This document shows positions 1 to 8,283 of a stretch of DNA of 64,000 nucleotides, in pieces. The DNA comes from Clostridium chrysemydis (GTDB lineage: Bacteria > Bacillota > Clostridia > Clostridiales > Clostridiaceae), in NCBI RefSeq assembly GCF_015234215.1, contig NZ_JADEKP010000001.1, positions 1,426,001-1,490,000 of the forward strand, in the 5' to 3' direction. Below the pieces are notes generated by a model, which made no database searches, had not been told where the DNA came from, and saw only the letters and a list, made by a program, of their open reading frames with translations. Position 1 is the stretch's first letter; the number at the start of each line of letters is the position of its first letter. Both the position numbers and the translations under genes were made by a program.

Positions 1-36
1 ATGTAGAAGTGTCTAAATCATACTTCTACATTTTTC
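1..36 (+). terminator. Intrinsic terminator at the window edge
   Basis: A perfect 10-bp stem (1-10 with 22-31) is followed by a T-rich run on the + strand. It looks like the end of a + strand transcription unit lying left of the window, converging on the prophage lysis genes. Confidence 0.6.
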
Positions 37-371
37 TTTATATATTAAGATTTATTCTAAACCTCTTTTTAATTTACTTATATAAAGAAAAATATAGCTA
101 AACTTTTGATGTTTAATACAAATTATTACATAACAATTGTTTACACTTAAAGCTAATTATATTATCATTAGAGTACCTTCCTAGTTGATTTTAAATCACA
201 GGTAAAACATTAATCACATTCGATTCACTTTTTAAAGGCATCTTTTAGGTGTCTTTTTTGTATGTTTTGATAAGTATTGGATAAACTTATTAATGATGAT
301 ATTTTTCCAATATTATTTTTCTTTTGTGATACCTATTTAAATAAATTTTTTATTGGTATTGAAACTAATAA
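37..371. other. Non-coding AT-rich region left of the endolysin
   Basis: No convincing coding frame lies here. It contains a second + strand hairpin (234-259) and ends at the endolysin terminator. I searched it for a copy of the sequence at the integrase/rnpB junction (36,280-36,350), as expected for the other attachment site, and found no match longer than about 8 bp. The left prophage boundary is therefore either unrecognisable here or outside the window. Confidence 0.5.
234..259 (+). terminator. Putative intrinsic terminator
   Basis: A 9-bp stem with two G-U pairs (AAAGGCATC at 234-242, GGTGTCTTT after a 5-nt loop) runs into a T tract on the + strand. No + strand gene is visible directly upstream. 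Confidence 0.4.
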
Positions 372-398
372 AAGGCAGGAGCAACTAGCCCCTGCCTT
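372..398 (-). terminator. Terminator of the lysis operon
   Basis: On the - strand, GGCAGG and CCTGCC (391-396 and 374-379) form a stem followed by TTTTATT, just past the endolysin stop codon. This closes the prophage late transcript. Confidence 0.7.
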
Positions 399-402
399 AA
401 GT

Positions 403-1368
403 TTATTTTCTATATAATGCTTTCCAAGTATTTTTCCCAACTATACCATCTACATTTAACCCCTTATTTCTTTGTAGATTCTTAATTGCTATAGTAGTTC
501 CTCTACCAAATACTCCATCCGCTCCTCCATTTGATTTTAAAGAAGTATATCCTCTATTTAATAATCTTTGTTGAATACATTTTGTTATATTACCTCTTGC
601 ACCTTCTCTAACTGTAGGACATACTGATAAAGTCGATTCTCCAAAATAACCGTCTTCTTTAATATCTCCATAACCTTGTACATTAAGTTGGTGTTGCAGT
701 CTTTTAACTTCTTCTCCTTGTATTGATACTTCCCAAATATTTTTACCTTGTGGTTTTGATTCAGGTGAAGGTTTACTTGGTTTTACTGGACTAGTTTCTT
801 CAACTTTATCCGATGAATCTAGCTGCTTTTTACTAACTCCTTCAGCTATTGCTTTTCCTATTGCATCTGCCCCCTTTTCTTTATAGATCCTTACATCTTC
901 TGTAGCTTCACAAAAACAAGTTTCAATTATTATTGCTGGCATAGTAGTTTTTCTTAACTCATATAGACTAGAGTTTACTCTAACCCCCCTATTTTTAAAT
1001 CCAATTTCATTACATACATTGTTAACAATATTTTGTGCTATATCAGCAGATTCTGAACCACTTCTATAAACCCAACAAGCATGACCTAACGCGCCTTCGT
1101 ATTTATCATAAGCTTTATCAAAATGAATACTTAGGAATAAATCAGTTCCCCAATTTTCAGCTTTATTTACTCCATAAGCTAAATCAGTATTTACATCACA
1201 ATTCCCTGGAGTAACATCCAATACTTCATATCCTGCTTGCCTTAAATATTTTATTACCGCATCCTTTACTTTTCTATCCTCTGTAGTTTCGTCTATAATT
1301 CCCCTAGCTCCTGTAGCTTGAAAATTATGTCCACCTCTTACTGCTATTTTTCTAATTTCTTTACTCAT
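403..1368 (-). CDS. Endolysin: N-acetylmuramoyl-L-alanine amidase with peptidoglycan-binding domain
   Basis: The enzyme cleaves the bond between MurNAc and the stem peptide to lyse the host at the end of the phage cycle. The catalytic N-terminal domain (about residues 5-180) has the Amidase_3 layout: zinc ligand His in RGGHN, a Glu in the following helix, the His of SIHFD, and the catalytic Glu of IIETCFCE. A Ser/Pro/Lys-rich linker (about 185-210) leads to a C-terminal cell-wall-binding region resembling PG_binding_1 repeats, with the motif ADGVFGRGT. The frame is open 21 codons further upstream, but the ATG at 1368 has a good ribosome-binding site (GAAGGA), giving 321 residues. It has no signal peptide, consistent with export through the holin encoded next door, and is the last gene of the late operon. 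Confidence 0.9.
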   Translation of the reverse strand: MSKEIRKIAVRGGHNFQATGARGIIDETTEDRKVKDAVIKYLRQAGYEVLDVTPGNCDVNTDLAYGVNKAENWGTDLFLSIHFDKAYDKYEGALGHACWVYRSGSESADIAQNIVNNVCNEIGFKNRGVRVNSSLYELRKTTMPAIIIETCFCEATEDVRIYKEKGADAIGKAIAEGVSKKQLDSSDKVEETSPVKPSKPSPESKPQGKNIWEVSIQGEEVKRLQHQLNVQGYGDIKEDGYFGESTLSVCPTVREGARGNITKCIQQRLLNRGYTSLKSNGGADGVFGRGTTIAIKNLQRNKGLNVDGIVGKNTWKALYRK

Positions 1369-1455
1369 TTCTAATTCCTTCTTTCTTTTGTTTAGATTTA
1401 AAAGGCAATAAAATATATTTCTTACTTTCATTTTATTGCCTTAATAATTAAATTG

Positions 1456-1746
1456 TTATTCTTCTTTATTTATTTTTTTAGTTGTTTGTTTGACAATTTG
1501 ATTTCCTAGAACTGAAACACCTGCTGCACATAACCCTTGTAATATACTTGTTGTCACTAACTGTGCTGTTACACCTTGTCCTATAACATTAATTCCTATT
1601 GAACCTACCATACCTAGTACAGAAAGAACCCAAGGTATACACCAATCTGCAACTTTAGGAGTTTTCTTTAAAAACACTCCTATAATATAAAGTCCTGCTA
1701 CTAATATCCCTAATTGCTCTGGTACAAAAACCATTAAATTTTCCAT
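1456..1746 (-). CDS. Phage holin (Hol44/Phage_holin_5_2-like)
   Basis: This 96-residue membrane protein is predicted to make the membrane lesions that release the endolysin. Hydrophobic segments are visible at about residues 8-27, 38-58 and 65-85. The motif around residues 21-45 (YIIGVFLKKTPKVADWCIPW) is typical of the Hol44-like holins of Gram-positive phages, and the tail is short and charged. It lies between the membrane-anchored coiled-coil protein and the amidase. Function rests on family resemblance and position. Confidence 0.85.
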   Translation of the reverse strand: MENLMVFVPEQLGILVAGLYIIGVFLKKTPKVADWCIPWVLSVLGMVGSIGINVIGQGVTAQLVTTSILQGLCAAGVSVLGNQIVKQTTKKINKEE

Positions 1747-1747
1747 T

Positions 1748-2050
1748 TTACTTACCCTCTTTCTTTATACTCTCTATATTGTCTATTCTATGATGAGCCG
1801 ACTTACTACTTTCCTCGACTTTTATTAATCTTTCAACTATTTCACTTATTCTTTTATCCTGTGCTTTTATATCTAATCTAATATCATCAACACCTTTACT
1901 TATATAATCTAATTTAGTTGCTACTACAGTATCTTGTACTGTATCCTCTTTAATATTTCTATCTCCATCTTTCTTAGCTTTCCAAAAACCTAATACTATC
2001 CCTGTTAATGTTCCAGCAACCCCAATAGCTACAGTTATATCTACATTCAT
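1748..2050 (-). CDS. Membrane-anchored coiled-coil protein of the lysis module
   Basis: This 100-residue protein has one N-terminal hydrophobic helix (about 5-23), then a lysine-rich stretch and a long amphipathic helix (about 45-95) with heptad spacing. XhlA-like and BhlA-like accessory lysis proteins combine the same elements, and it sits directly upstream of the holin. An accessory holin or lysis regulator is the best guess; no catalytic motif is present. Confidence 0.5.
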   Translation of the reverse strand: MNVDITVAIGVAGTLTGIVLGFWKAKKDGDRNIKEDTVQDTVVATKLDYISKGVDDIRLDIKAQDKRISEIVERLIKVEESSKSAHHRIDNIESIKKEGK

Positions 2051-2077
2051 TAATACACCTCTTTCCTTATTTTTTAT

Positions 2078-2110
2078 ATAAAAATAGGAGTTAAATATTT
2101 TAACTCCTAT
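2078..2110 (-). terminator. Strong hairpin between tail fibre and lysis genes
   Basis: A perfect 12-bp stem (2084-2095 with 2099-2110) with a 3-nt loop is followed on the - strand by TTTTTATAT. It contains the stop codon of the 76-residue gene. The lysis genes downstream would need read-through or their own promoter. Confidence 0.7.
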
Positions 2111-2330
2111 ACTTGCTTAATTCATTATCTTTTAAAACTACCATTTTGTTTTCTATTTTAAATATATCTGGATTATTAATTACTGTTGGATCATCTTCTA
2201 AATTTATTGAATCATAAATTATTTCATAATCTCTATGATCGTGCGGAAATAAATCCTTTATCGATTTAAAATTTCCACCTGTTGCTATATTCTTTATAGA
2301 GCCATCTTGTTTGCTAAATACTATAAACAT
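2100..2330 (-). CDS. Hypothetical phage protein downstream of the tail fibre
   Basis: The gene encodes 76 residues with no recognised domain. The sequence is acidic and soluble, without membrane segments or cysteine pairs, and starts just after the tail fibre gene. Small proteins in this position are often baseplate or fibre accessories, but nothing in the sequence proves that. The stop codon lies inside a strong terminator hairpin. Confidence 0.6.
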   Translation of the reverse strand: MFIVFSKQDGSIKNIATGGNFKSIKDLFPHDHRDYEIIYDSINLEDDPTVINNPDIFKIENKMVVLKDNELSKYRS

Positions 2331-2345
2331 TTAATCACCTTCTTT

Positions 2346-5300
2346 CTAAGCTATAGCTATCCAAACTACGTTCGCCTTACCTCGCCATTGAGGATTGCTT
2401 TCTTTATTTGGATTCCTAACCATTACACTCATTTTAACTTCAAACCAACCTTCATTTTTGTTTTGTCTAGTAAGTTCTGTATTAACAGCAAATAAACAAT
2501 CCGTAGGGTTTGCAGGGAATACGTTACCTGTCCACCACCCTATCTCATACTCTTTACCTCTGAAAACCTCTGGTAGCCATATTCTAACTGTTTGTCCACT
2601 ATTAACTTTATCCACACTACCTCTTGCCATTAAACAATGATAAGGGTGTTTCATACCATTTTTCCACCACTCGAAACCTTCTTTACCCATTTGGATATAT
2701 GAATTGTCTGAATAATTACATATAAGCTTATTTTCATCAAGTTTCATTGTACTTCCGTACACTTCGTAATTGTTAGGTTGAAATGCTTGCGCAAGGTCAC
2801 CCTCACATAACATTATCTGAGTGAAGAAGCAGTATCCGTCCTTCCTACAAGCACCTATCGTTAAGTCGATATGCGAATTTTTAAGTTTTTCTACATTACC
2901 TCCTGTAGTGAAATGTAATTCAACTCTACACCAAGCATTCTCACTTTTTCCTCCTCCATACTTATCTTTTTCAATTTTTTTATGTGCAATCCATCCAAAG
3001 TCTTTGTCATATATATGGACATGTGCTTCTGACCTATGCGCCGCTACTAATCCAGTTAGGGTATATTTAGTATTAGGTTTTAATTTTATATCTTGTCTTA
3101 CTGCATATTCCCCATACTCATTAGTATTATTCTGACCTCGTATCACTAAAGCATTAGTCCCTGTTAATATCCATTCTGACCAATCACCCCAAGACGTATA
3201 AGAAGTTCCATTTCCGTTAAAACTATATGCTATGTCATACCATATGTTTTCATCTATGCCAACCGTATTAAACATAGAATCTTTTATAATATTATTTCCA
3301 CCATACCCCTTTTCCACTTTCCATTTAAAATTATTGGAATTCTGTTTGTACTCTGTAAATTCATTTTTAGTTACTGCATTTTGAACTTGTCCATTTAATG
3401 TGTTAACCCTACTTTCTGTATTAGAAACTCTATTTGTTATTCCACTAAGATCTGCTGTAATAGTTGTAACTCTATTATTTACATTAGTTACTTCCTGCTT
3501 TGTTGCTTTGCCATTGAGTGTTGTTTCTATGCTATTAGTTTTTGAACTCACACTATTAATACTTGCTTGTAAACTATTTGTTTTTTGAGTTAATTCACTT
3601 GATACATTGTTTATTTTTGTATCAACAAGCTTAACACTATCAACTACTAACTTATCAACATCTTCTGGCGCAAGTGATAAATCTGTTGCCTTCATGCCTT
3701 TTTCTATTTTAATCCATTCTATAGTAGATTCTCCAATGTCTGTTGAATACATTTGGTATACACATACATTACTATTATTTGCAGTAAAACTTCCAATTTT
3801 ATTAGTCCATTTAAATGTTTTTGTATATATTCCATTGGCATTTTTGTCGTTATTATTTAAAGTAGCTAATACTACATTTCCACCTGAATTATAAATTCCC
3901 CATTGCTTACGCTTAAGATCCCCTTTGATAGAAATTGTGTAATGCTCTCCATTAACAAAACAACTTAATTTTGATAGATAATATCTTTTAATCATATAGT
4001 CATTATTTTTCACAAATTGTTTTGAATCTAATAATAAATTTCTTCCACCTATTTCAATAGCATTTATAGATTTATCTATATCTGATTGAGAAACTTTAGT
4101 ATTAATACTATCTGATAAAATACTTAAGTTACTTTCTAAATTATGCACTTTATTGTTAACTGTACTTATCTGTGCATTAGTATAGTTTTTAACTATATCT
4201 AAATTAGAATTTATCTTATTATTTAAATCTCTATTTATATTGCTTACATTTGCTGTAATGCTTTGTGTTTTGGAATTTAAATCTTTAACACCTGCTTCTA
4301 TGCTATTTGTTTTTTGAGTTAAATTACTTTCCACAGTTGATATTTTTTCATTAGTTTCAATAATTTCAATTGCATTTGATTGAGATAACTGTATAAATTT
4401 CTTTTTTTTAATTTCTTCTTCTACTTCTTTTGTAATTGTTCTAGGAGCTGGAGCATAAAACTCATAGTTTGGTTCATAAAAGCCAATCATTTCTTTGTTA
4501 TAAGCTATTTGTGGTATTGAAGGCTTGGGCATTCCTTCTTTTAATGGTAATTCACCATCTAGAGGCTGGTCTGAATATATGTGATATATTGCCCCTTTTT
4601 CTCCTCCACCTCTGAGAAATAAAGCAAAAGCCATATTAGAAGCACAATTAACCGCACCAGCGAACATCCTTGAATATTCTTCTTCCAAATCACAAATATT
4701 CCATGAATAACTTGCTCCACCCCAACCACCAAAGTTTGCACTTATTAGTAGTGATAATCCTCCGTGATGTGTTGATAAGTTAGGATTCCATTCAGAAGGT
4801 GCTTGTTCGTTATAACTCCTGCTTACACAAATATTTCTTTTTATATTTTGATTACCACCTTTTATTATGACTGGATAATATAAATTATCCTCTCCATATA
4901 TAACAATATCTTTTTTAAATGCATATCCGTAATTTTCAGTATTATATTTAATTACAGTATTATCTACATCAGCTTGAGATACTTTAGAAGATATCTGACC
5001 TTTAAGCAAATTTAACTCCGTAGTAGCTTTACTTAAATTACTATTAGTAGTTGAAATATTATTGTTTATTGCATTAATACTATTAGTATAAGTTTGAGTA
5101 TCTACTTTTAATTTAATAGCATTATCTAAAGCTTTTATCGTAGCTCTCTGACTTGATAGTTCTTTAGAATTATTGGTAATAGTATTCTTTTGAGTAGATA
5201 GTTCTACATCTAAGCTCCTATCCCCTACTTGAACTCTTGTGCCATTAATAGATTCTGTTGCTCCATTTACTTGCCTTACAATAGAGTTTTTATCAAATTT

Positions 5301-7043
5301 ACTGGCATTTAAACTATTATCATCAGCTTTGTTAAATCCATCTGTTATTCCAGCCTTTGTTAAGCCCTCTTCAGTTAATAATACTGTTTGTCCATCTGAC
5401 CCTCTTAATGTTAATGATGCTCTATTGTTATCATTAATGCCTAACATTATTCTTTCAAATAATTTATTATTTACATCATCAAAAATCTGTAGTTTATTAC
5501 CTAATATTTTAAGGCGACCTTGCGGTCCACATACAGTAACTAAACTTGTATCTAATGTTCCTGCTCTCATTTTATTAGCATTTAGGGAACTAATCTGTGC
5601 ATCTCCTATAGCTCCATCTGCTATAATTCCACTTCCTGCTACTATAGAATTAGCCTTGAAATTATTTGCTGTAAGATTTCCTGCTAAAAGATTATCTATG
5701 CTAGCTGTTTTACTTTCTAAAACACTTATTTTTCCGCTTGCTGCATTTAAATCTGTGATAGTTGCCTTATTAGCTTCTAAGTTTGCTACTTTAATATTTG
5801 TAGATGTTAAATCAGTTATATTGGCTTTAGTAGATTCTAGTGTACCTATTCTTGCAGTTACTGCATTAAGGTTTTGTATATCGGCTTTTCCTACCTTTAG
5901 TGTTTCTATTTCTGCATATACCGCCTTTAAATTAGTAACCTTAATTACATTAGCTTCAAAATCTTCTATTTGCTTAGTAGAAATAGAATCTATTGTACTT
6001 CCTTTTAGTGTTCCGTTATCTGTTGTAACATTATCTATTGTTTCTCCAATTTCATCTACTTTTAATTTTTCATTATCTAAGTTAAGAGATTTATTAGCTA
6101 ACTCTACAGTATCTTTGCTATGATCTTGCGGATACTCTTTAATTTTAACTATTCTTTGTTTTTCTTTAACATTCTTTTGTCTAGAAATAAGTGTTACTGT
6201 ATCACCTAATCCATAATCAAGAATATCTTTATATTCTTCATTGATTTTTGCCAGATTAGATATAAGAGCTATGTAGCTTTTATATGGAATACACATACTA
6301 TTTAATTTTCTAAGCGCATCTTCTTTTAAACTCTGTGGATTTGTATATCTTTCATCCTTCCAAAAATAAGTTAATGTTTTAGATGAATACTTTTTATTTT
6401 CTAAATATCCAACCCCGCCATTTACACTTTCTATAGTTAAACCATTCTTACCTTGTGGAACTATTCTTGTATAAAAATCATAACTATTACTCTGAACCTG
6501 TAGGGCCTTTAAATTCAAACTGTCTATAAAATAGATACCTCTATCACTACCAAGAATATCATAAATGTAAATAACTTTATTTAGAGTATCATATCTAATA
6601 TCTACTCCATATACTTTTTTAACATCCTTAAGTATATTCCAACTATTAGTTGCAACTTTTCTTATGGTCCTTTTTATGTTCTTTGTATAGTTATCTATGT
6701 TTATAATCCATCCTGTTCCAACTACAGCAAGATTTAGAGCATTTAATAAAGGTTGCTCTTTACTATCAAATCTATCAAAAAAGTTTCCTGTTAAGTTCTC
6801 AACATTGAGTTTACAAACATATGAATCCATTTCATTAACTTTAGCTTTTGTCTTTACTACAAACTCATCATATCTAGTTCTTATATAAGTTTCTTCCTCA
6901 ATTTCATTGTTAAATATATCATCACTTGGATATAAAAAAGAGAGTGTTTTATCTCCACTCTCCAGAACGCTTTCTACACAAATATTTTTGCATTTATTTA
7001 GTAATGCAATTTTTCTGTTGTTTTTATCAAATAATTGTAGCAT
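2346..7043 (-). CDS. Tail-associated lysin/endopeptidase and fibre protein (Prophage_tail)
   Basis: This 1565-residue protein is the tail tip and receptor-binding component. Residues about 1-330 resemble the Prophage_tail endopeptidase module that caps the Dit ring in siphophages. The centre (about 340-480, 620-700, 900-1000 and 1140-1240) is rich in Asn/Ser/Thr heptad repeats, as in trimeric coiled-coil shafts, with repeated short motifs such as KVSQADVD and KVSQSDID. A GGRNLL motif near residue 1010 marks the start of a beta-rich carbohydrate-binding-like module. A second beta domain with many Trp and aromatic residues fills about 1270-1565 and probably contacts the cell surface. It follows Dit and two small genes, as expected for the tail tip. 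Domain borders are estimated by eye. Confidence 0.85.
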   Translation of the reverse strand: MLQLFDKNNRKIALLNKCKNICVESVLESGDKTLSFLYPSDDIFNNEIEEETYIRTRYDEFVVKTKAKVNEMDSYVCKLNVENLTGNFFDRFDSKEQPLLNALNLAVVGTGWIINIDNYTKNIKRTIRKVATNSWNILKDVKKVYGVDIRYDTLNKVIYIYDILGSDRGIYFIDSLNLKALQVQSNSYDFYTRIVPQGKNGLTIESVNGGVGYLENKKYSSKTLTYFWKDERYTNPQSLKEDALRKLNSMCIPYKSYIALISNLAKINEEYKDILDYGLGDTVTLISRQKNVKEKQRIVKIKEYPQDHSKDTVELANKSLNLDNEKLKVDEIGETIDNVTTDNGTLKGSTIDSISTKQIEDFEANVIKVTNLKAVYAEIETLKVGKADIQNLNAVTARIGTLESTKANITDLTSTNIKVANLEANKATITDLNAASGKISVLESKTASIDNLLAGNLTANNFKANSIVAGSGIIADGAIGDAQISSLNANKMRAGTLDTSLVTVCGPQGRLKILGNKLQIFDDVNNKLFERIMLGINDNNRASLTLRGSDGQTVLLTEEGLTKAGITDGFNKADDNSLNASKFDKNSIVRQVNGATESINGTRVQVGDRSLDVELSTQKNTITNNSKELSSQRATIKALDNAIKLKVDTQTYTNSINAINNNISTTNSNLSKATTELNLLKGQISSKVSQADVDNTVIKYNTENYGYAFKKDIVIYGEDNLYYPVIIKGGNQNIKRNICVSRSYNEQAPSEWNPNLSTHHGGLSLLISANFGGWGGASYSWNICDLEEEYSRMFAGAVNCASNMAFALFLRGGGEKGAIYHIYSDQPLDGELPLKEGMPKPSIPQIAYNKEMIGFYEPNYEFYAPAPRTITKEVEEEIKKKKFIQLSQSNAIEIIETNEKISTVESNLTQKTNSIEAGVKDLNSKTQSITANVSNINRDLNNKINSNLDIVKNYTNAQISTVNNKVHNLESNLSILSDSINTKVSQSDIDKSINAIEIGGRNLLLDSKQFVKNNDYMIKRYYLSKLSCFVNGEHYTISIKGDLKRKQWGIYNSGGNVVLATLNNNDKNANGIYTKTFKWTNKIGSFTANNSNVCVYQMYSTDIGESTIEWIKIEKGMKATDLSLAPEDVDKLVVDSVKLVDTKINNVSSELTQKTNSLQASINSVSSKTNSIETTLNGKATKQEVTNVNNRVTTITADLSGITNRVSNTESRVNTLNGQVQNAVTKNEFTEYKQNSNNFKWKVEKGYGGNNIIKDSMFNTVGIDENIWYDIAYSFNGNGTSYTSWGDWSEWILTGTNALVIRGQNNTNEYGEYAVRQDIKLKPNTKYTLTGLVAAHRSEAHVHIYDKDFGWIAHKKIEKDKYGGGKSENAWCRVELHFTTGGNVEKLKNSHIDLTIGACRKDGYCFFTQIMLCEGDLAQAFQPNNYEVYGSTMKLDENKLICNYSDNSYIQMGKEGFEWWKNGMKHPYHCLMARGSVDKVNSGQTVRIWLPEVFRGKEYEIGWWTGNVFPANPTDCLFAVNTELTRQNKNEGWFEVKMSVMVRNPNKESNPQWRGKANVVWIAIA

Positions 7044-7058
7044 AGTCTAACCGCCTTT

Positions 7059-7280
7059 CTATTTAAGGTCTACTGTTAGACCTCCATCTGCTAATTTTTG
7101 AATATATATTTCTCCACCTGCTACTGCTAACTTCTTTATTATTTCTCCTTTAGATACAACTTGAATTATATAATTTCCTTCTTCAAATGTTGGCTTTGGT
7201 TCCTGCTGATCTTGATTAACTTCTTTATAATCTACATCTATTGCCCTTTGTTTTTTATTATAGTTTCTTTTTTTACTCAT
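7059..7280 (-). CDS. Hypothetical small tail-region protein
   Basis: This 73-residue protein has a basic N-terminus (MSKKRNYNKKQR), then an acidic linker and a short beta-prone C-terminal half. There is no recognised family. It lies between a second small gene and the tail fibre in the tail operon, with a proper ribosome-binding site, so it is probably expressed late. Function unknown. Confidence 0.55.
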   Translation of the reverse strand: MSKKRNYNKKQRAIDVDYKEVNQDQQEPKPTFEEGNYIIQVVSKGEIIKKLAVAGGEIYIQKLADGGLTVDLK

Positions 7281-7302
7281 TCCTTTTACCTACTTTCCTT
7301 AA

Positions 7303-7572
7303 TTAAAATACAAAACAATTTAAACCTTTAGCTACTTCTACAGCTTTAGTTCTAAACTTTTGAACTTCTTCTGATACTTGTTGGCTATTTGCTAAAAATA
7401 ACTCTTGATTAGTTACATAGGTTTGAATATTAGCTACACTATTTTCACCTAAATTACATTGTATAGTCATAACCTGTTGATTCATTCCATTAGCTTCAAC
7501 ATTTATAACTCCACTTAAATTTGTTGTTTCTTTTATATCGCTTGATACTTTTGTTACAGTTTCATTTGTCAT
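7303..7572 (-). CDS. Hypothetical small tail-region protein
   Basis: The gene encodes 89 residues with no signal peptide or membrane helix. The N-terminal half is Asn/Thr/Val-rich and beta-prone; the C-terminal half is a predicted helix. It lies directly downstream of the distal tail gene. No family recognised; a minor virion or assembly role is only a positional guess. Confidence 0.55.
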   Translation of the reverse strand: MTNETVTKVSSDIKETTNLSGVINVEANGMNQQVMTIQCNLGENSVANIQTYVTNQELFLANSQQVSEEVQKFRTKAVEVAKGLNCFVF

Positions 7573-7587
7573 TTTTATTCCTTCTTT

Positions 7588-8283
7588 CTAAATATATCTA
7601 TTTTTATACTTAATTTTTATATTGCACGTATCTTTGTTAACTCTTATGTTATTAGTACCTGAAACTAAAAAAGGAAACTCCCAGAAGTCAGTATCACCAA
7701 ATTTATTTTTACCTTCTTCTAAAACAGTTCCTTTAATACTATCTATTATTACTTTTTTATTAGCTTTAAGATTTTTTATAATCAACGTATCATTAAATCC
7801 ACTAATTGAAATATCTATTGTATCCCATAATGGTAATATCTCTATAATACAAGGTGCCTTTTCATTTCCTTTAACATCAATGCTCTTAAATGTTTCTCTA
7901 TTCATTTCTACTGTTAATTCTTTACTAAGCTTGAAAGTAGATTTAAAGTTTAGTGTTAATTCATATAGTATTTTGCTTACTAATTTTTCTTGATGTTTTT
8001 CTAAAGAAATATTATAAGCAAATTCTAAATCACTAAATTTCAATTCTCCCTTTTTGCATAAAGTTACTATTTCACTTATTTTAAATAAATTATCTTCCTC
8101 ATTCTTTCCTTCAATAAGTAGTTTAACCGTAATAGCACTATAACCTTCTTTTTGTTTATTTATATGAGGATCAAAAGAATCTTCAAGCCATTCCTCATAT
8201 GTTACTATGTTACAAGCTTGAATATCTCTGCCAGTCATAATAGCATTAAATTTTTCTAATATATCAATACCATTTACGAGCAT
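7588..8283 (-). CDS. Distal tail protein (Dit, Sipho_tail-like)
   Basis: Dit forms the hexameric ring joining the tail tube to the tip. The 231-residue protein has the C-terminal pattern typical of the family: a conserved SGF turn near residue 160, the segment DTDFWEFPFLVSGTNNI near 200-215, and a final beta strand. Its start overlaps the tape-measure stop codon by one base (TAATG), suggesting translational coupling. Order tape measure, Dit, tail endopeptidase is the standard siphophage arrangement. Confidence 0.85.
   Translation of the reverse strand: MLVNGIDILEKFNAIMTGRDIQACNIVTYEEWLEDSFDPHINKQKEGYSAITVKLLIEGKNEEDNLFKISEIVTLCKKGELKFSDLEFAYNISLEKHQEKLVSKILYELTLNFKSTFKLSKELTVEMNRETFKSIDVKGNEKAPCIIEILPLWDTIDISISGFNDTLIIKNLKANKKVIIDSIKGTVLEEGKNKFGDTDFWEFPFLVSGTNNIRVNKDTCNIKIKYKNRYI

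Noticed and set aside
37-371. Left attachment site of the prophage
   Set aside because: No direct repeat of the int-rnpB junction longer than about 8 bp was found in the first 400 bases.
5239-6123. 294-codon open frame on the + strand opposite the tail fibre gene
   Set aside because: It is the mirror of the Asn/Thr/Ile-rich fibre coiled coil, has no ribosome-binding site, and gives a Leu/Ser/Phe-rich product typical of antisense frames.
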